Shown: positions 53,641 to 63,700 of the stretch, in pieces
Numbering within the stretch: position 1 is the first letter of the stretch
How the letters are laid out: the number at the start of each line of letters is the position of its first letter
Origin: Aquidulcibacter paucihalophilus
Lineage (GTDB): Bacteria > Pseudomonadota > Alphaproteobacteria > Caulobacterales > Aquidulcibacteraceae
Length of the DNA stretch: 64,000 bases
Assembly: GCF_002105465.1 (NCBI RefSeq)
Contig: NZ_NCSQ01000165.1
Location: 1-64,000 of the forward strand
Direction: 5' to 3'
The notes under the pieces: generated by a model
The model's input: only the letters and a program-made list of their open reading frames with translations
Told to the model about the DNA's origin: nothing
Database searches by the model: none
Position numbers and translations under genes: made by a program

Positions 53641-54381
53641 ATGCTTTTCAAAAATCACGGCATTATCGAACGCAACTCCATGATCCTTTTGATTGGGATT
53701 TTGTTGGTGGTTTCGATTGGTGGAATCGTCCAAATCGCCCCGCTGTTCCGGATCGAACAAACGATTGAAAAAGTTCAAGGTGTCCGTCCCTATACACCGC
53801 TCGAACTTGCTGGACGCGGGGTCTATATCCGCGAAGGCTGTTACACGTGTCACAGTCAGATGATCCGTCCTTTGCGAGACGAGATTGAGCGCTATGGTCA
53901 CTATAGTCTTGCGGCCGAGAGCATGTACGACCACCCGTTCCAATGGGGTTCGAAACGAACAGGGCCAGATCTTGCTCGGGTCGGCGGGCGGTATTCCGAT
54001 GCTTGGCACGTCCAGCATTTGATCAACCCTCGCTCGGTTGTGCCTGAATCCATCATGCCACCCTATGCTTTCCTCGAAGGCCGAGAGATAGGCATTAAGG
54101 ATGTAGTTGACAAACATCTTGTCGCCCAAACGCGAGTTGGTGTGCCTTACACCCAGGCCGCTATCGACAATGCGAAAGACGACCTTATGGCTCAAGCCGA
54201 TCCCAATGCCGATAGCGAAGGCTTGCAAGCACGCTATGGCGGCAAAGTCACGGTTCGCGACTTCGACGGTGATCCATCAAAAGTAACAGAGATGGATGCC
54301 TTAGTGGCCTATCTCCAAGTCCTTGGCACGATGGTCGACTTTAAAACCTATGAGCCCACCAAGGCTGAAAATCTGCGCTAG
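53641..54381 (+). CDS. ccoO: cytochrome c oxidase cbb3-type subunit II (mono-heme)
   Basis: A 246-residue membrane-anchored c-type cytochrome. The N-terminal anchor is [20 protein letters not shown], and the heme-attachment site CYTCH lies in [20 protein letters not shown]. The axial Met is expected in the [12 protein letters not shown] loop. CcoO passes electrons from CcoP to the CcoN hemes. It begins 11 bases after ccoN behind AGGAGC. Confidence 0.97.
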   Translation: MLFKNHGIIERNSMILLIGILLVVSIGGIVQIAPLFRIEQTIEKVQGVRPYTPLELAGRGVYIREGCYTCHSQMIRPLRDEIERYGHYSLAAESMYDHPFQWGSKRTGPDLARVGGRYSDAWHVQHLINPRSVVPESIMPPYAFLEGREIGIKDVVDKHLVAQTRVGVPYTQAAIDNAKDDLMAQADPNADSEGLQARYGGKVTVRDFDGDPSKVTEMDALVAYLQVLGTMVDFKTYEPTKAENLR

Positions 54382-54391
54382 GGAGGCGTCC

Positions 54392-54559
54392 ATGTCCTAC
54401 GAACAATTGTCCGCCTTCGCCCAAACATCAGGCATGATTTACTTCATGGCCATCTTCGCTGCTGTCTGCCTGTACGTGTTTTGGCCAAGCAATCGCGCCA
54501 AATTCGACAGAGCTGCCCGTATGCCACTTGAGAATGAGGATATTGACCATGTCCGATAA
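54392..54559 (+). CDS. ccoQ: cbb3-type oxidase small subunit CcoQ
   Basis: A 55-residue single-helix protein (TSGMIYFMAIFAAVCLYVFWPSN) that stabilises the oxidase complex. The start is the ATG at 54392, six bases after GGGAGG; the open frame extends upstream to 54323 inside ccoO. Its end overlaps the ccoP start by 11 bases. Confidence 0.92.
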   Translation: MSYEQLSAFAQTSGMIYFMAIFAAVCLYVFWPSNRAKFDRAARMPLENEDIDHVR

Positions 54560-55418
54560 TACACCAAAGGACGACATCACAGGTGTCGAAACAACGGGCC
54601 ATTCCTGGGATGGCATTACGGAGTTGAACAATCCGCTGCCACGTTGGTGGGTGTTGACCTTCTATGCCTGTATTGCGTGGGCTGTGGTCTATTGGGTGGC
54701 AATGCCCGCTTGGCCAACCCTATCGGGCCATACAAAGGGCTTGCTGGGTTCGTCAGACCGCCAGCAGGTGGATCAGGAAGTCGCAAAACTGGTCAATTCG
54801 CGTGCACCCATGTTCGCGCAGCTTCAGGCTACCCCCATTGAGATGGTGAGCAAGAACAAAGAGCTGTTCCAGTTTGCGCAGGAATCAGGTCGCGTTGCTT
54901 TTGCCCAAAATTGCTCAACCTGTCATGGCGCAGGTGGGCAGGGTGCTAAAGGCTTCCCCAGTCTCGTTGATGACGTTTGGCTGTGGGATGGGTCGATCCA
55001 GGGCATTCGCTCGACCTTACAAACTGGGATTCGCACCGATCACCCCGAGACCCGCTTTAGTCAAATGCCAGCGTTTGGGCGCGATAAATTGTTGGAGCCG
55101 CAACAGATTGCTGATGTTACTCAATATGTATTGACGCTGTCACGCCAACCAGCCGATGCAAAGGCGGCCGCTCGGGGGGCAAGTGTGTTTGCGGCCAATT
55201 GCGTGGCTTGCCACGGAACTGAGGGCAAAGGAGATCCGACCCAGGGTGCACCTAATTTGACCGATAGAGAGTGGCTCTATGGCGGGTCGGCGCAAGATAT
55301 CACCGCCCAGATCAATTTGGGACGCGGGGGGGTGATGCCCACCATGTCGCAACGGCTTGATCCAGCGACTCTCGATGCTTTGGCCATTTACGTCCATTCA
55401 CTCGGTGGCGGCACTTGA
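54549..55418 (+). CDS. ccoP: cytochrome c oxidase cbb3-type subunit III (di-heme)
   Basis: A 289-residue di-heme cytochrome c. A short N-terminal segment (SWDGITELNNPLPRWWVLTFYAC) forms the CcoP_N anchor domain. Two CXXCH sites are CSTCHGAGG and CVACHGTEG. Each follows with a Met-containing loop as expected for axial ligation. Start ATG 54549; the open frame reaches 54528 but the first Met with the family N-terminus MSDNTPKDD is later. It takes electrons from soluble c-type cytochromes. Confidence 0.96.
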   Translation: MSDNTPKDDITGVETTGHSWDGITELNNPLPRWWVLTFYACIAWAVVYWVAMPAWPTLSGHTKGLLGSSDRQQVDQEVAKLVNSRAPMFAQLQATPIEMVSKNKELFQFAQESGRVAFAQNCSTCHGAGGQGAKGFPSLVDDVWLWDGSIQGIRSTLQTGIRTDHPETRFSQMPAFGRDKLLEPQQIADVTQYVLTLSRQPADAKAAARGASVFAANCVACHGTEGKGDPTQGAPNLTDREWLYGGSAQDITAQINLGRGGVMPTMSQRLDPATLDALAIYVHSLGGGT

Positions 55419-55443
55419 ACCGACCAGCGACCCCTGAGGTCTC

Positions 55444-56982
55444 ATGAAAGTCATGGATACCCTAGACCGGCCCGGCCCTGCCGCTTTTGCGAGCGGCGAG
55501 GCCGCGCATGGGATAGCCCGCTCGGATGCTGTGGCGGTGAACAATGCCCAACAGCGGGAGCTCTACGAAAAGCGTCAGCAAATTTACCCCAAGGCGGTAC
55601 ATGGATTTTGGCGTCGCACAAAGTGGCTGATCCTTAGCCTCTTACTGGGCCTCTACTATCTGGTGCCTTTCCTGCGTTGGGACCGGCCAGGGTCAGCCCC
55701 CGACCAATTTCTTTTGATCGACTTTACAGGGCGCCGCTTTTACTTAGGGCCCATCGAGATCTGGCCACAAGAACTTTATTATGTAACTGGGCTTTTGATT
55801 TTAGCGGCGATTGGTCTGTTTCTCGCTTCGGCCCTCTTTGGTCGGGTGTGGTGTGGATATGCGTGCCCACAAACGGTTTGGACTGACCTTTTTATTGCAG
55901 TTGAACATTGGTTCGAAGGGGATCGGAACCAACGTATCCGTCTCGACAAGCAACCTTGGGACTTCAATAAAGCTTGGCGCAAGATCGGGAAGCACGCGGT
56001 TTGGTTGATCATCTCCCTCGCAACTGGCGGCTGGTTTGTGGCCTATTTCCACGACGCACCAACCCTTTTTGCAGGCTTTTTCACCTTGCAAGCGCCGATG
56101 ACGGCCTATGTGTTTGCTGGTCTCTTGACGGCGACGACCTATGTTTTCGCCGGAACTCTGCGCGAGCAGGTTTGTACCTATATGTGTCCGTGGCCTCGAA
56201 TTCAGGCGGCAATGCTGGATCAAGAAGCTCTGTCGGTGACCTATCGCTATGATCGCGGTGACCCACGGGGACCCCATAAGAAGAATGACCCCTGGGAAGG
56301 CCGCGGTGATTGTATTGATTGCCGGCAGTGTGTCGCAGCGTGCCCAGCCGGCATTGATATTCGCGATGGCCTGCAGATTGAGTGCATCAATTGCGCCTTA
56401 TGTATAGATGCTTGTGACGAAATCATGGTCAAGATTGATCGGCCAAAAGGTCTGATCGCCTACGACACCATTCAAAACATTGAACGTCGCCAAGCCGGTC
56501 AAAAGTCTGGCTATCGCTTCATTCGCGGGCGCACTCTATTCTATGCGAGCTTGTTTGTTGGCATTGGTAGTCTGATGCTGGGCAGCTTGATCTTGCGCAA
56601 GACATTAGACGTCAATGTACAGCGTGACCGGGCCCCTTTGTTTGTGCCGCTCTCCACCGGGCAGGTGCGCAATGCCTATACGGTCAAAGTCTTGAATAAA
56701 GCGGACCATAGTCGGGATGTGCGCATCCGCATCAAAGGTGTGGAAGGCGGGCAGTTGCAGGCCAATGAGATGCAAGTCGTCAACGATAGTATTGTCTTGA
56801 CCGCGGGACCTGATCGCGTCGCCCAAGTCCGCCTGTTTGTGGTGGCAGACCCCGAACGGCTTGCGCATCGTTCCGTGCCGGTCATGGTTGAAGTGCAATC
56901 ACTGAAGGATGGTGAATTGGCCAAAACCAAATCTGTCTTCATTCGTGGGGACCAATCTGAAGAGAGAGAAGATAATGATTGA
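55444..56982 (+). CDS. ccoG: CcoG/FixG/RdxA-type ferredoxin-like membrane protein, cbb3 assembly
   Basis: A 512-residue membrane iron-sulfur protein needed for copper supply to cbb3 oxidase; CcoG has been shown to be a Cu(II) reductase. Helices near residues 60-80, 110-130 and 180-240 precede two 4Fe-4S motifs, CIDCRQCVAACPAG and CINCALCIDACDEI. Further Cys lie in WCGYACPQTVWTD and CTYMCPWPR. A C-terminal Ig-like domain (VRNAYTVKVLNKADHS) ends the protein. TGAGG is five bases before the ATG. Its stop overlaps ccoH by eight bases. Confidence 0.95.
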   Translation: MKVMDTLDRPGPAAFASGEAAHGIARSDAVAVNNAQQRELYEKRQQIYPKAVHGFWRRTKWLILSLLLGLYYLVPFLRWDRPGSAPDQFLLIDFTGRRFYLGPIEIWPQELYYVTGLLILAAIGLFLASALFGRVWCGYACPQTVWTDLFIAVEHWFEGDRNQRIRLDKQPWDFNKAWRKIGKHAVWLIISLATGGWFVAYFHDAPTLFAGFFTLQAPMTAYVFAGLLTATTYVFAGTLREQVCTYMCPWPRIQAAMLDQEALSVTYRYDRGDPRGPHKKNDPWEGRGDCIDCRQCVAACPAGIDIRDGLQIECINCALCIDACDEIMVKIDRPKGLIAYDTIQNIERRQAGQKSGYRFIRGRTLFYASLFVGIGSLMLGSLILRKTLDVNVQRDRAPLFVPLSTGQVRNAYTVKVLNKADHSRDVRIRIKGVEGGQLQANEMQVVNDSIVLTAGPDRVAQVRLFVVADPERLAHRSVPVMVEVQSLKDGELAKTKSVFIRGDQSEEREDND

Positions 56983-57478
56983 TCTTGCTGCGCCATCCAA
57001 GGCCTTTCGCTTAACGGGTTGGCATGTCTTGGCCATGTTTGCTGGCCTGTTTGGTGTGATGTTGGCGGTCAATAGTCTTTTCGTTGTTTTGGCTCTGAAG
57101 ACTTTCTCTGGCGAAACCGATCATGCCTATATCAATGGCTTGAAATTCAATGAGACTTTGGCGGCAAATGCGCGCCAAGCTGAGCTGGGTTGGACCATGA
57201 CCTTGGGATTGGAACGGCCCACTGGCGGAGGTGCTGTGCTAGAGGCGCGCCTGGCAGACCGCAACAATCAGCCATTACGCGGCGCACGTCTTCAGGGGAT
57301 GATAGGGCGCACGACCGACGAAAAGGAAGACCAATCTCTGCGTTTCACAGAGACAGCGCCGGGCATTTATCGCGCTGTGATCCATCAAATTCGGCCGGGT
57401 CGCTGGAAGTTTAAGGCATCCGCGCAGCTTGACGGTGCGCCTCAATTCTCAACGGAGACAACGCTATCACTACGTTAA
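56975..57478 (+). CDS. ccoH: cbb3 assembly protein CcoH (FixH)
   Basis: A 167-residue protein with one N-terminal membrane helix (WHVLAMFAGLFGVMLAVNSLFVVLAL) and a periplasmic domain (NGLKFNETLAANARQAELGW). FixH homologues are needed to assemble the oxidase with the copper-related CcoG and CcoI. The ATG at 56975 lies in the end of ccoG, whose stop overlaps it by eight bases, so translation is coupled. Confidence 0.9.
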   Translation: MIDLAAPSKAFRLTGWHVLAMFAGLFGVMLAVNSLFVVLALKTFSGETDHAYINGLKFNETLAANARQAELGWTMTLGLERPTGGGAVLEARLADRNNQPLRGARLQGMIGRTTDEKEDQSLRFTETAPGIYRAVIHQIRPGRWKFKASAQLDGAPQFSTETTLSLR

Positions 57479-57498
57479 ACCCCACCACAGAACCCGTT

Positions 57499-59712
57499 TT
57501 GGGTTGTCCCTCTGGGTTAGAGCCACCACCAACCTCTGGGGCCGCCGCAGACCCTCGCGCTTTTGTGCAACACGATCGTGCCACTGGTTTATCGCTTGAA
57601 CTCTTGGTCCGTGGTGCGCGCTGTGCTGGATGCTTGGCCAAGATTGAATCTGGTGTGATGGCACTTCCTAGCGTCTCTACCGCGCGCCTCAATCTTACGA
57701 CCGGCCGCCTCAGCGTCGCGTGGCAGGATGATCGGATTGATCCGCGCACCATTGTTCAACGGGTGATTGATCTGGGATATCAAGCGCAACCGTTCGATCC
57801 CAGCAAAGCCCAAGCGGTCATTGATCAGGAGGGGCGTCACCTTCTCATCTGCATGGCGGTAGCCGCATTTGCCGCGATGAATATCATGATGTTCTCTGTG
57901 CCGATCTGGTCGGCCCATTTCAATGGGGAGATGGAAGAGGGCACAAGGACCATGTTTCATTGGATATCTGCCTGTATCGCGCTGCCTACTGCTGCCTATT
58001 CCGGCATGCCTTTCTTTAAGAGTGCGTGGAATGCCCTGAAAAAGGGGCGCGCAAACATGGATGTGCCGATTTCTTTGGGCGTTTTATTGGCTTCTAGTCT
58101 TTCGGTCATAGAAACCTTCCGCGGTGGTGAGCATGCCTATTTTGATGCCGTCGCCATGTTGCTCTTTTTCTTATTGATCGGTCGTTATCTGGATCATGCC
58201 TTGCGTCAGAAGGCGCGCCAAGCGGCACGCGACCTCTTGGCACTGCAGGCTGTTACGGCTTCGCGTTTGTCCACGGATGGCATGGCTACCAGTGTCGCAA
58301 TTAGCGAAATCAAGCCCGGGGATCGTCTTGTCATTATGCCGGGTGACCGGATCCCTGTTGATGGAAGCATTCTGGAAGGGGTTTCAGAAGCCGACTTTTC
58401 ACTTCTGACCGGGGAGACCGCCCCCATAGCGCTCGGCCGAGGCCAAGCAGTCAGGGCAGGGGCCTTGAATCTATCCGGGCGCTTGGTCTTGCAGGCGAGT
58501 GCTCGTAGCGACGATAGCTTTCTGGCCGAGATTGCCCGCTTGGTTGACATGGGTGAGCAGGGCAAAAGCGTTTATGTGCGCTGGGCTGATAAGGCCGCCA
58601 AGCTCTATGTGCCTGTTGTTCACACAGCCGCTTTCTTGACCGCTGTGACATGGCTCTTGCTTGGAGCGGAGCCACGGGTAGCGATTTTGAACGCCTGCGC
58701 AGTTCTGATCATTACGTGTCCCTGCGCACTTGGCCTCGCCGTCCCAGCTGTGCAAGTCGTGGCTTCAGGTCGGCTGTTTAAGCGCGGCATCTTGCTGAAA
58801 TCGGGCGATGCTTTGGAACGACTGGCAGAGATTGACTTTATCGCTTTTGACAAAACTGGTGTTCTCACGCTGGGGCAACCCCAGTTGCGCACACATGGTG
58901 GCGTCTCCGACGAGGCCCTTACCCAAGCTGCCTTGTTGGCACGTGCGTCTCGCCATCCATTAGCCCGCGCAATCGCACGCGCAGCAGGACCTGGCCCCGC
59001 CATTGAAGCCGCCCACGAAGTTCCCGGATGTGGCGTAGAGGCCCAACTCGGTGGCCTGAGAGCCCGTTTAGGGCGTGCATCTTGGGTTGGGGTTGAGCAC
59101 GCCCAATCAGAAGAAACAGAGCTGTATTTTGGTGTCCAGGGGCAAGACCCAGTGCGCTTCTGTTTCGATGACACCCTACGGTCGGATACACTTCACACCA
59201 TTCAATCTCTAAAAGTGCGTGGATTCCAACCCATCATACTATCAGGTGATCGTCAGGGTGCTGTCGCTCGGGTAGCAGAAGCTGCAGCAATTGAGACCTA
59301 TTTGGGTGAATTGACCCCCTTCGAGAAGGCTGCCTATCTCGATGACCTAAAAGCACGTGGCCACCGGGTTTTGATGGTAGGTGACGGCCTCAATGATGCC
59401 CCCGCACTCGCCAAAGCTTTTGTCTCTATGGCACCGGGAACAGCTGCCGACGCCAGCCAATCGGCGGCCGATCTGGTCTTCCAAGGGGAGCAACTCGGTA
59501 CCGTACTTGAGGCGATAGATGTGGCACGCGCAGCCAAAAAGCGCGTTATGGAGAACTTCTGGTTTGCTGCCCTTTACAATTTCGTCGCAGCGCCCATTGC
59601 CATGTTCGGGTTGGTAACGCCCTTTATTGCGGCGATTGCGATGTCGTCGTCGTCCATTATCGTCACGCTTAATGCGCTACGCCTCGCATCAAATCGTAAC
59701 AGAGAGGGATAA
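57499..59712 (+). CDS. ccoI: copper-exporting-type P1B ATPase CcoI (FixI)
   Basis: A 737-residue heavy-metal P-type ATPase needed for copper insertion into cbb3 oxidase. A metal-binding domain with CAGC (GARCAGCLAKIE) leads, followed by eight helices. The ion-binding motif is CPC in ITCPCALGLAVPAVQV, the phosphorylated Asp is in FDKTGVLTLGQP, and the hinge is GDGLNDAPALAKAF. The TTG at 57499 is the first listed start, but it lacks a ribosome site. A GGAG at 57454-57457 is followed after eight bases by ATC ACT ACG TTA in frame, which hints at a non-canonical or misread start upstream. Confidence 0.93.
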   Translation: MGCPSGLEPPPTSGAAADPRAFVQHDRATGLSLELLVRGARCAGCLAKIESGVMALPSVSTARLNLTTGRLSVAWQDDRIDPRTIVQRVIDLGYQAQPFDPSKAQAVIDQEGRHLLICMAVAAFAAMNIMMFSVPIWSAHFNGEMEEGTRTMFHWISACIALPTAAYSGMPFFKSAWNALKKGRANMDVPISLGVLLASSLSVIETFRGGEHAYFDAVAMLLFFLLIGRYLDHALRQKARQAARDLLALQAVTASRLSTDGMATSVAISEIKPGDRLVIMPGDRIPVDGSILEGVSEADFSLLTGETAPIALGRGQAVRAGALNLSGRLVLQASARSDDSFLAEIARLVDMGEQGKSVYVRWADKAAKLYVPVVHTAAFLTAVTWLLLGAEPRVAILNACAVLIITCPCALGLAVPAVQVVASGRLFKRGILLKSGDALERLAEIDFIAFDKTGVLTLGQPQLRTHGGVSDEALTQAALLARASRHPLARAIARAAGPGPAIEAAHEVPGCGVEAQLGGLRARLGRASWVGVEHAQSEETELYFGVQGQDPVRFCFDDTLRSDTLHTIQSLKVRGFQPIILSGDRQGAVARVAEAAAIETYLGELTPFEKAAYLDDLKARGHRVLMVGDGLNDAPALAKAFVSMAPGTAADASQSAADLVFQGEQLGTVLEAIDVARAAKKRVMENFWFAALYNFVAAPIAMFGLVTPFIAAIAMSSSSIIVTLNALRLASNRNREG

Positions 59713-59716
59713 GGCT

Positions 59717-59869
59717 ATGGATGGAATGATGTTTTTGATTCCAATTGCCTTGTTTATGGGCCTTATAGGCCTGCTGGCGTTTTTGTGGAACCTGAAGAAT
59801 AGGCAATATGATGATCCAAAGGGTGCGGCGATGCGCATCCTCAATAATGATGATTTTCCCTTACCCTAA
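59717..59869 (+). CDS. ccoS: cbb3 maturation protein CcoS
   Basis: A 50-residue single-helix protein (MFLIPIALFMGLIGLLAFLW) with a charged tail (NLKNRQYDDPKGAAMRILNN), which is the family pattern. CcoS is needed for heme and copper incorporation. The ATG at 59717 follows AAGG closely; the frame extends upstream into ccoI, but this ATG gives the normal length. Confidence 0.92.
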   Translation: MDGMMFLIPIALFMGLIGLLAFLWNLKNRQYDDPKGAAMRILNNDDFPLP

Positions 59870-59890
59870 ACCCCAAAGCCGGAGGCACGC

Positions 59891-60694
59891 ATGAGCGAGT
59901 TTGAGATCACTTTGGGGGAAAATGAGCGGGTCGCAGTCGTGCGCTTAATGCCAGACGCACATTGGCTTTGGCTGGCGGATGGTTGGGTCGATTTCAAAGC
60001 TACCTGGCGTTATGGCATGCTGATCGGCATGGTGCCGGTGGCGGTGGCATGGGGGATGGTGCTGGTTCTGTGGCAGGCTAATATGCTTGGATTTCTGCCT
60101 GCCGTTTGCGGGGGTTTTGCTTTGGTTGGGCCTATTCTGGCGATTGGCTGTTACGAAATTTCGCGGCTTCGCGCGTTAGGTAAGCCCATTACATTACAGG
60201 CGATTGTGCGTCCGCGTATCGTCTCGCCTGGTCAAGTCGCCATTATCGCCTTTGTCCTCATGTTGATTTTGATGGTTTGGGCACGGCTTGCCAGTTTTCT
60301 GTTCGCCTTTGCGAGCAGCGCGGGGGAGCCTGCTAGGAATATGGATTTCTTGGATTTTGCGTTGCAAACGCCCGAAGGCCTGATGATGGTGAGTATTGGC
60401 ACAGTGGTGGGCGCAGCCCTAGCCACCATTGGCTATGTGGTCTCGGTTGTGTCGATACCGCTTGCGGCCAACCGACCCGTTGACGCCATGACGGCGATGC
60501 TCGTTTCGGTGATTGCTGTCTCCCGTAACAAGGGTGCTATGGCTTCGTTTGCCTTTAACATCGCGATGCTGGTTGCTTTATCATTGGCCACTGGGTTTGT
60601 CGGCCTCTTGATTGTCTTTCCCTGGCTCGGACATGCAACCTACCATTGCTATCAAGCCATAACCGGAGAAACTGTACAAAAGGCGACCGGTTAG
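59891..60694 (+). CDS. DUF2189 membrane protein, function unknown
   Basis: A 267-residue protein with about six helices in two sets: first YGMLIGMVPVAVAWGMVLVL and CGGFALVGPILAIGCYEISR, then after a loop IIAFVLMLILMVWARLASFL, ALATIGYVVSVVSIPLAAN and MLVALSLATGFVGLLIVFPW. The text GPILAIGCYEISR is typical of DUF2189 proteins, which often occur near cytochrome oxidase or denitrification genes. It starts 22 bases after ccoS behind GGAGG, so it belongs to the operon. Its task is unknown. Confidence 0.82.
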   Translation: MSEFEITLGENERVAVVRLMPDAHWLWLADGWVDFKATWRYGMLIGMVPVAVAWGMVLVLWQANMLGFLPAVCGGFALVGPILAIGCYEISRLRALGKPITLQAIVRPRIVSPGQVAIIAFVLMLILMVWARLASFLFAFASSAGEPARNMDFLDFALQTPEGLMMVSIGTVVGAALATIGYVVSVVSIPLAANRPVDAMTAMLVSVIAVSRNKGAMASFAFNIAMLVALSLATGFVGLLIVFPWLGHATYHCYQAITGETVQKATG

Positions 60695-60748
60695 CGTCGC
60701 GATTAAGCAAAGACAAAGTCCAAAAGGACTGTCGACCCTGGGGGGATC

Positions 60749-63700
60749 ATGGAAGGCTCACTGCCGCTAATCATCATCCTGAGCTATGCAGCGCTTCTGT
60801 TTGCCTGTGCGTCTTGGGCTGAAGGGCGGGGTGGGCAGGGCTTGAAAGCGCAATTGCGTCGGCCGACCTATGTGCTCGCTTTAGCTGTTTATTGCACAAG
60901 TTGGACCTTTTATGGCGCAGTCGGCAGTGCAGTTGCTGATGGCTGGGCCTATATCCCTATTTATCTTGGACCTATCCTTGTTTTTGTTTTTGGCCGCAAA
61001 TTTTTGGTGCGCATGGTTGAGGCAGTTAAAGCCGATGGCGCAAATTCAATCTCTGAATTCATTGGAGGTCGATTTGGATCAAGCCGCAGTGTTGCAGCCC
61101 TTGTTACGCTTTTGGCCCTCTTGGGAGCAATCCCCTATATCGCACTGCAACTCAAGTCCTTAAGCAGCACCTATGCCTTGGTATCCGGGGCGCAGAATAC
61201 GCCTTGGATCCTGATTTCGGCTGCGGGTTTATTAGCAGGCTGGGCCATGCTTTATGGAACCCGGCGTTACGAGGCCGCTGCCCGCAATGATGCGGTTTTG
61301 TTTGCCGCAGGCTTTGAGTCTTTTTTTAAGCTCGCAGCACTTCTCGCGGTTGCCGGTTTTTCGTGTTTCTTGCTGGCGAAGACGCCGCCCGATTTGCTGT
61401 CGCGGACACAAGACACTTTGGCAACCACATTTAGCCCTCGCGCCATCAATGCGGATTTCTGGATCATTACCCTCTTGTCGATGGCAGCAATCATTGCCCT
61501 ACCGCGCCAATTCTATTTTATGGTGATTGCGGCTCAATCCAGTCGTGATGTGGAACAGGCCCGTTGGCCCTTTGTCGTCTATATGGTGGCGACACTGATT
61601 GTCGTTATTCCCCTTGCAAGTGCGGGGATTGCGCTTTTGCCCAGCGCGGCGCGTCCCGATCTTTATGTGCTGCAATTGCCTATGAGCGAAGGCGCGCATC
61701 TGCTTGCAATGATTGTATTTTTAGGTGGATTTTCTGCTGCAACGGCCATGGTGCTGGTGGAAACTATAGCCCTTTCCACAATGGTTTCGAATGACTTAGT
61801 TGCACCCGCATTACTGAGGCGCGAGGGACAGGATGGGCCGCGCAATTTTGGCAAGCTGATGTTGTTGGTCCGCCGCGCTGCCATTGCTGCCATCATGGTA
61901 TTTGCGCTTTTGTGGGCGCTTGCCATCTCAGACAATCAAAAACTGGCCTCGATTGGTTTGGTGGCCTTTGCGGCAATGGCGCAGTTTGTACCTGTCCTGA
62001 TTTTGGCGGTTTATCGCGGCAATAGAGATGCTGTTGCCGCCCGTTACAGCTTGATCACTGGCCTGATGATTTGGTTCTATACCTTAGCCTTACCGCAACT
62101 TCTCGGTCCTCAGGTGCTGGCACAATTGGCGACCAGCCCATTCAATCCCTATCATCTGTTTGGCATCGGCAATTTGAGCCCGATCAGCCATGGTGCGGTG
62201 TGGAGCTTAGGCCTCAACCTTGCTGTCTATTTGCTTGTGACCGCGCGTCGTGTGCAACCCAGCGCCCTCCCAGGTCTGTTGCGTTCTCCTACGCCTGACT
62301 CCTCTCTGCAATCGGCGCGAATTGAAGACTTGAAGGCTTTGGTAGCGCGATTTGTTGGCCCGAATTTGGCGCAGGAGGCATTTGGAAACCTGAAAGATCA
62401 TGCTGTCGTCAGTCAGGAAAATGCCCGCAAAGCAGAGCGACTCATTGCAGGCGTTGTTGGTTTGCCTTCCGCACGGGCTCTGATCGGCTCACGGCTTTTT
62501 GGTGCGCGCCTATCTGCCGATGAGGTATCACGTCTTCTAGACGAGACGGGCCAAAGCTTGCGCTTCTCGAAAGACCTTCTGGCTGCGACGCTAGAGCATA
62601 TTGATCCGGGCGTCAGTGTGGTTGATCGCGACCTTAATATTGTTGCATGGAACAGCCGATATCTAGACCTATTCAATTATCCAGATGGCATGGTTTATGT
62701 TGGTGCGCCTGTCGCGAGCCTTATTCGCTTTAATGCAGAGCGGGGCGAATGTGGTCCCGGAGAAATCGAGAGCCATGTAGAGCGCCGTCTGACACATATG
62801 CGGCGTGGCCAAGCTCATAGTTTTGAGCGCATTCGCCCTGACGGCCGCGTAATCAAAACCGTTGGTGGGCCAATGCCGAGTGGCGGCTATGTTATGTGCT
62901 TTACCGACATTACAGCAAAGGCTGAAGCCTTGGCTGGACTTAGACGTGCACGTGCCGAACTTGAGGCACGGGTGGAAGAACGCACACAAGACCTGCGCGA
63001 GGCCAACCATGCCTTGGCAACAGCGGATGCCGAAAAGACCCGCTTTCTCGCCGCAGCCAGTCATGATTTGTTGCAACCTATTCATGCTGCGCGTCTGTTT
63101 TCCTCCGCTTTAGCCAGACAGATTGGCGACGGTGATCAAGACTTGCTCCGCAAATTGGATTTATCGATTCAATCAGCCGATACACTTTTGCGGTCGCTGT
63201 TGGATATTTCCAAATTGGATGCTGGTGGGGTTGTTGCATCGATTGAGCCTATCCAATTGAAGCCGCTTTTGCGCGATTTAGTTGATACAATGATGCCTTT
63301 GGCGCAAGAAAAGGGCCTTCAACTGCGGCTTTTCGGACGCGATCGCCAAGTCGCAACTGACCCCAGTCTTCTGCGCTCTATTCTGCAGAACTTTTTGTCC
63401 AACGCCATTCGATATACCCAGGCTGGCGGTATCGTTGTCGCGATCCGTGCGCGTGGGGAGGTGATACGGATCGACGTAATTGATACAGGGCCGGGCATTG
63501 ATCCTGCCGATCACGGGCGGATTTTTCGAGAGTTTGAGCGATTGCCCCATGCCTATGGTGGCGGGATTGGTTTGGGATTGGCCATTGTTGAGCGGACCGC
63601 GCGGGTCTTGGATGCGCAGATCTCGCTCGCGTCTAATGTGGGTCAAGGGAGCCGCTTTAGCGTTGCACTAGATGCCCATCCACACACCTTCTCGAGCCAG

